From Geminicoccus harenae (GTDB lineage: Bacteria; Pseudomonadota; Alphaproteobacteria; Geminicoccales; Geminicoccaceae): DNA of 64,000 nt. The stretch spans positions 124,001 to 188,000 of the forward strand of contig NZ_JABGCL010000006.1 in the NCBI RefSeq assembly GCF_019800005.1, written 5' to 3'. Below are positions 61,366 through 64,000 of the stretch, one piece after another. Each line of letters begins with the position of its first letter. Position 1 is the first letter of the stretch. The translations under genes and the position numbers were made by a program. Under the pieces are notes generated by a model. The model did no database searches. It had not been told where the DNA came from and worked only from the letters and a program-made list of their open reading frames with translations.

Positions 61366-62334
61366 ATGCTGGACAGGCTGAAGACGGTGGCACTGCACGG
61401 GGTGGCCGCGCTGGCACTGGTGGCGCTGGGTACCGGCACGGCGCAGGCGCTCGATGCGCGCTACACGGACGCCAACGGTGATCTGGTCGCCGACACGCCG
61501 ACCGATCCCGCCGAGCAGATCGACCCGGACACGCTGATCTTCGCCTACACGCCAGTGGAGGATCCCGCGGTCTATGCCCAGGTCTGGCAGGGCTTCCTCG
61601 ACCATATGGAGGAGGTGACCGGCAAGTCGGTGCAGTTCTTCCCGGTCCAGTCCAACGCCGCGCAGATCGAGGCGATGCGGGCCGGGCGCCTGCACGTGGC
61701 GGGCTTCAACACCGGCTCCAACCCGCTGGCGGTCAACTGCGCCGGCTTCGTGCCGTTCGCGATGATGGCGTCCAAGGACGACCAGTTCGGCTACGAGATG
61801 GAGATCATCACCTATCCCGGCTCGGGCGTGGAGAAGGTCGAGGACATCAAGGGCAAGAAGATGGCCTTTACCGCCGAGACCTCGAATTCCGGCTACAAGG
61901 CGCCCTCGGCCCTGCTGAAGCAGGAGTTCGGGATGGAGGCCGGGGCCGACTACGAGCCGGTCTTCTCGGGCAAGCACGACAACTCGGTGCTGGGTGTCGC
62001 CAACAAGGACTATGTGGCGGCCGCGATCGCCAACTCGGTGAAGGAGCGGATGCTGGCCCGCGAGGTGGTGCCGGCCGACTCGCTGAAGGTGATCTACACC
62101 TCCGAGACCTTCCCCACGACCGGCTACGGCTATGTCTACAACCTGAAGCCGGAGCTGGCGGAGAAGGTCAAGGAGGCGTTCTTCAGCTTCGAGTGGGAAG
62201 GCAGCGACCTGCTCAAGGAGTTCTCGACCTCCGAGCCGCCGCAGGAGAAGTTCATGCCGATCACCTACCAGGAGAACTGGAAGGTCGTGCGCGACATCGA
62301 CCAAGCCATGGGCGTTTCCTACGCCTGCAATTGA
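61366..62334 (+). CDS. phnD: Phosphonate/phosphate/phosphite ABC importer binding protein (PhnD-like)
   Basis: Periplasmic binding protein of 322 residues. The signal peptide ends [10 protein letters not shown] short acidic stretch DANGDLVAD (D35 to D43) follows, resembling a calcium-binding TSP3/dockerin-type loop before the PhnD core ([20 protein letters not shown], then [20 protein letters not shown]). The ligand-site Ser/Thr/Tyr region is [19 protein letters not shown] 61366 gives the most canonical signal. In-frame ATGs at 61342 and 61327 are possible, the latter with AAGGA upstream. It leads the phnDCE-type operon. Confidence 0.9.
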   Translation: MLDRLKTVALHGVAALALVALGTGTAQALDARYTDANGDLVADTPTDPAEQIDPDTLIFAYTPVEDPAVYAQVWQGFLDHMEEVTGKSVQFFPVQSNAAQIEAMRAGRLHVAGFNTGSNPLAVNCAGFVPFAMMASKDDQFGYEMEIITYPGSGVEKVEDIKGKKMAFTAETSNSGYKAPSALLKQEFGMEAGADYEPVFSGKHDNSVLGVANKDYVAAAIANSVKERMLAREVVPADSLKVIYTSETFPTTGYGYVYNLKPELAEKVKEAFFSFEWEGSDLLKEFSTSEPPQEKFMPITYQENWKVVRDIDQAMGVSYACN

Positions 62335-62345
62335 AGGCGGGGCCG

Positions 62346-63176
62346 ATGCTGCGGATCGAACGGCTGGTCAAGAAATACCGCACCGGGGACGCCGCCTTGC
62401 GCGGCGTCGACCTCGAGGTCGCCAAGGGCGAGGTGATCGGGCTGATCGGCCCGTCCGGGGCCGGCAAGTCCACGCTGATCCGCTGCGTCAACCGGCTGGT
62501 CGAGCCCAGTGGCGGGCGGATCTTCCTGGGCGACGAGGAGCTCACCGCCATGTCGGGCGGGGCGCTGCGCCGTGCCCGGCGCCGGATCGGCATGATCTTC
62601 CAGGAATATGCCCTGGTCGAGCGGCTGACCGTAATGGAGAACGTGCTGTCCGGCCGGCTGGGCTATGTCGGCTTCTGGGCCAGCTATTTCCGCCGCTTTC
62701 CCCCGGAGGACGTCGAGCGGGCGTTCGCGACGCTGGACCGGGTGGGCCTCCTCGACCATGTCGACAAGCGCGCCGACGCGCTTTCCGGCGGGCAGCGCCA
62801 GCGGGTGGGCATCGCCCGGGCCTTGGTGCAGAGCCCGGAGCTGCTGCTGATCGACGAGCCCACCGCCAGCCTCGACCCCAAGACCTCGCGCCAGGTGATG
62901 CGCCTGCTGCTGGAACTGTGCCAGGAGCAGGGGCTGGCGGCGATCGTCAACATCCATGACGTGATGCTGGCGCAGATGTTCCTCCCCCGGATCGTGGGGC
63001 TGCGCGCCGGCGAGGTCGTCTATGACGGGCCGGCTACCGGCCTCTCGCCCGACGTGCTGACCCGGATCTATGGCGAGGAGGACTGGTCGAAGACCGGGCC
63101 GCGCGACGAGGACGAGGACGTGCATCCGCGTCCGCCCATGCCGCGCGCCGACGAGATCGCGGCCGAGGCGCCATGA
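62346..63176 (+). CDS. phnC: Phosphonate-type ABC importer ATPase
   Basis: A 276-residue ATPase with Walker [13 protein letters not shown]-loop [20 protein letters not shown], signature [15 protein letters not shown] and Walker [14 protein letters not shown]. The YALVERLTV and GRLGY elements are typical of PhnC. An acidic/Pro-rich C-terminal tail (about residues 248-276) is extra. It starts at ATG 62346, 11 bp after phnD, and its end overlaps the phnE start (ATGA). Confidence 0.94.
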   Translation: MLRIERLVKKYRTGDAALRGVDLEVAKGEVIGLIGPSGAGKSTLIRCVNRLVEPSGGRIFLGDEELTAMSGGALRRARRRIGMIFQEYALVERLTVMENVLSGRLGYVGFWASYFRRFPPEDVERAFATLDRVGLLDHVDKRADALSGGQRQRVGIARALVQSPELLLIDEPTASLDPKTSRQVMRLLLELCQEQGLAAIVNIHDVMLAQMFLPRIVGLRAGEVVYDGPATGLSPDVLTRIYGEEDWSKTGPRDEDEDVHPRPPMPRADEIAAEAP

Positions 63177-63985
63177 GCACGGTCGCGGCGGCGGGCTACC
63201 CCAGGGCCTGGCGCAGGCCGCCCTTCTTCCGCAACCGCACGCTCAAATGGGCGCTGGTGACGGGTGCCGTCGTCTATCTCCTGCTGGCATTGGCCTCGGT
63301 CGAGGTGAACTGGGCGCGGCTGAGCGAGGGCTGGCTGCGCGCGGCCCGGCTGTTCGCCGGCTTCCTCACCCCGGACTTCGTCAGCCGCTGGGGCGACATC
63401 TGGCAGGGCCTGATCGAGAGCCTGACCATGACGGTCACCTCGACGGTGGCCGGCATCCTCCTGTCCGTGCCGATTGCCCTCGGGGCGGCGCGCAACCTCG
63501 CGCCCTGGTGGCTCTATGGCATCTGCCGCGGGATCATCGCGCTGGCGCGCGTGTTCCAGGAGATCATCATCGCGATCTTCTTCGTCGCGATGGTGGGCTT
63601 CGGGCCGTTCGCGGGCTTCCTCACCCTGTCGCTCTCGACGATCGGCTTCCTGGCCAAGCTGCTGGCCGACGACATCGAGGAAGCCGATCCCTCCCAGGTC
63701 GAGGCGGTCCGGGCGACCGGGGCCGGCTGGTGGCAGACGGTCGACTACGCCATCGCCAGCCAGGTGATGCCGCGCCTGATCGGGCTCTCGGCCTACCGGT
63801 TCGACATCAATTTCCGCGAGTCGGCGGTGGTGGGCATCGTGGGCGCGGGCGGGATCGGCGCCACGCTGAACACGGCGCTGGACCGCTACGAGTTCGATTC
63901 CGCTGCCGCCATCCTGCTCATCATCATCGGCATCGTGATGCTGTGCGAGTACGGCTCGGGCATGATCCGCAAGAGGATCCAGTAA
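63173..63985 (+). CDS. phnE: Phosphonate-type ABC importer permease, first
   Basis: A 270-residue permease with one N-terminal helix and the six-helix BPD_transp_1 core. PhnE features include [20 protein letters not shown], the coupling loop [20 protein letters not shown] and the [20 protein letters not shown] motif. It overlaps phnC by 4 bp, and its TAA overlaps the next ATG (TAATG), indicating a second coupled permease. Confidence 0.93.
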   Translation: MSTVAAAGYPRAWRRPPFFRNRTLKWALVTGAVVYLLLALASVEVNWARLSEGWLRAARLFAGFLTPDFVSRWGDIWQGLIESLTMTVTSTVAGILLSVPIALGAARNLAPWWLYGICRGIIALARVFQEIIIAIFFVAMVGFGPFAGFLTLSLSTIGFLAKLLADDIEEADPSQVEAVRATGAGWWQTVDYAIASQVMPRLIGLSAYRFDINFRESAVVGIVGAGGIGATLNTALDRYEFDSAAAILLIIIGIVMLCEYGSGMIRKRIQ

Positions 63986-64000
63986 TGGCCGTGCTCACCG
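63985..64000 (+). CDS. Start of a downstream gene, probably the second phosphonate-type permease (partial)
   Basis: An ATG overlaps the phnE stop as TAATG and reads MAVLT before the window ends. Importers of this type often carry a second PhnE-like permease in this position, but five codons cannot confirm it. Confidence 0.4.

Noticed and set aside
1..64000. CRISPR array, tRNA, rRNA, prophage or intact insertion sequence
   Set aside because: No regularly spaced repeats, tRNA-like cloverleaf with a TTCGA loop in intergenic DNA, transposase, integrase or phage structural gene was seen on either strand.

Overview
The window is a gene-dense, very GC-rich stretch of bacterial chromosome, by eye close to 70% G+C. 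The gene set points to an alphaproteobacterium, probably of the Rhodospirillales/Geminicoccales kind: an EipB-type envelope protein, a HIG1 twin-helix protein, etfBA with hbd, NMT1-type and RbsA-type importers, an MttB homologue and a GcvT-fused dimethylglycine-type dehydrogenase. I cannot name the genus from sequence alone. I see no rRNA, tRNA, CRISPR array, prophage or intact insertion sequence.

Layout. 0-5 kb: tetR, RND adaptor and RND pump operon with a perfect palindromic operator. 5-7.6 kb: a CobW-type GTPase, a small CGLCG protein, a PgdA/PuuE-type deacetylase and an orphan BrnA. 7.8-10.7 kb: an NMT1-type importer with two permeases and no ATPase. 10.9-15.6 kb: a Gld-like ABC-2 exporter operon. 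15.7-19.9 kb: sulfite assimilation (siroheme enzyme, cysJ, cysI). 20-25.9 kb: glpK, a Cys-rich small protein, a membrane-embedded patatin-like protein and a YflT-like protein. 26-31.5 kb: a ribose-type ABC importer. 31.5-34.8 kb: dimethylglycine/sarcosine dehydrogenase, a lipoprotein and a GNAT enzyme. 35-40 kb: an MscS channel, a DUF2076 protein and TerC-CBS-CorC. 40-47.5 kb: MttB, a flippase-like protein, HIG1, cobalamin adenosyltransferase, etfBA, hbd and eipB. 47.5-50.8 kb: an O-antigen ligase-type protein facing three small exported unknowns. 50.8-54.7 kb: dhaK, an SbmA-like ABC protein and a class II aldolase in one operon. 54.7-58 kb: a regulatory-looking 0.8 kb gap, an RTX-only protein and a GT4 enzyme. 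58-61.3 kb: an exported SAM hydrolase homologue, an SLC13 carrier and an FlK-like thioesterase. 61.3 kb to the end: a phosphonate-type importer running off the edge.

Connections. The MttB homologue, the dimethylglycine-type dehydrogenase, ETF and the cobalamin adenosyltransferase would fit catabolism of methylated amines such as glycine betaine, though they are dispersed. glpK, dhaK, the class II aldolase and the sugar importer suggest triose or short-chain ketose use. Most accessory novelty lies between 47.5 and 61.3 kb. The most striking point there is a thioesterase whose catalytic residues fall at the same positions (T42, E50, H76) as in fluoroacetyl-CoA thioesterase FlK, about 2 kb from an exported member of the SAM hydrolase/fluorinase superfamily. 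That protein keeps the hydrolase triad, so it is not expected to be a halogenase.
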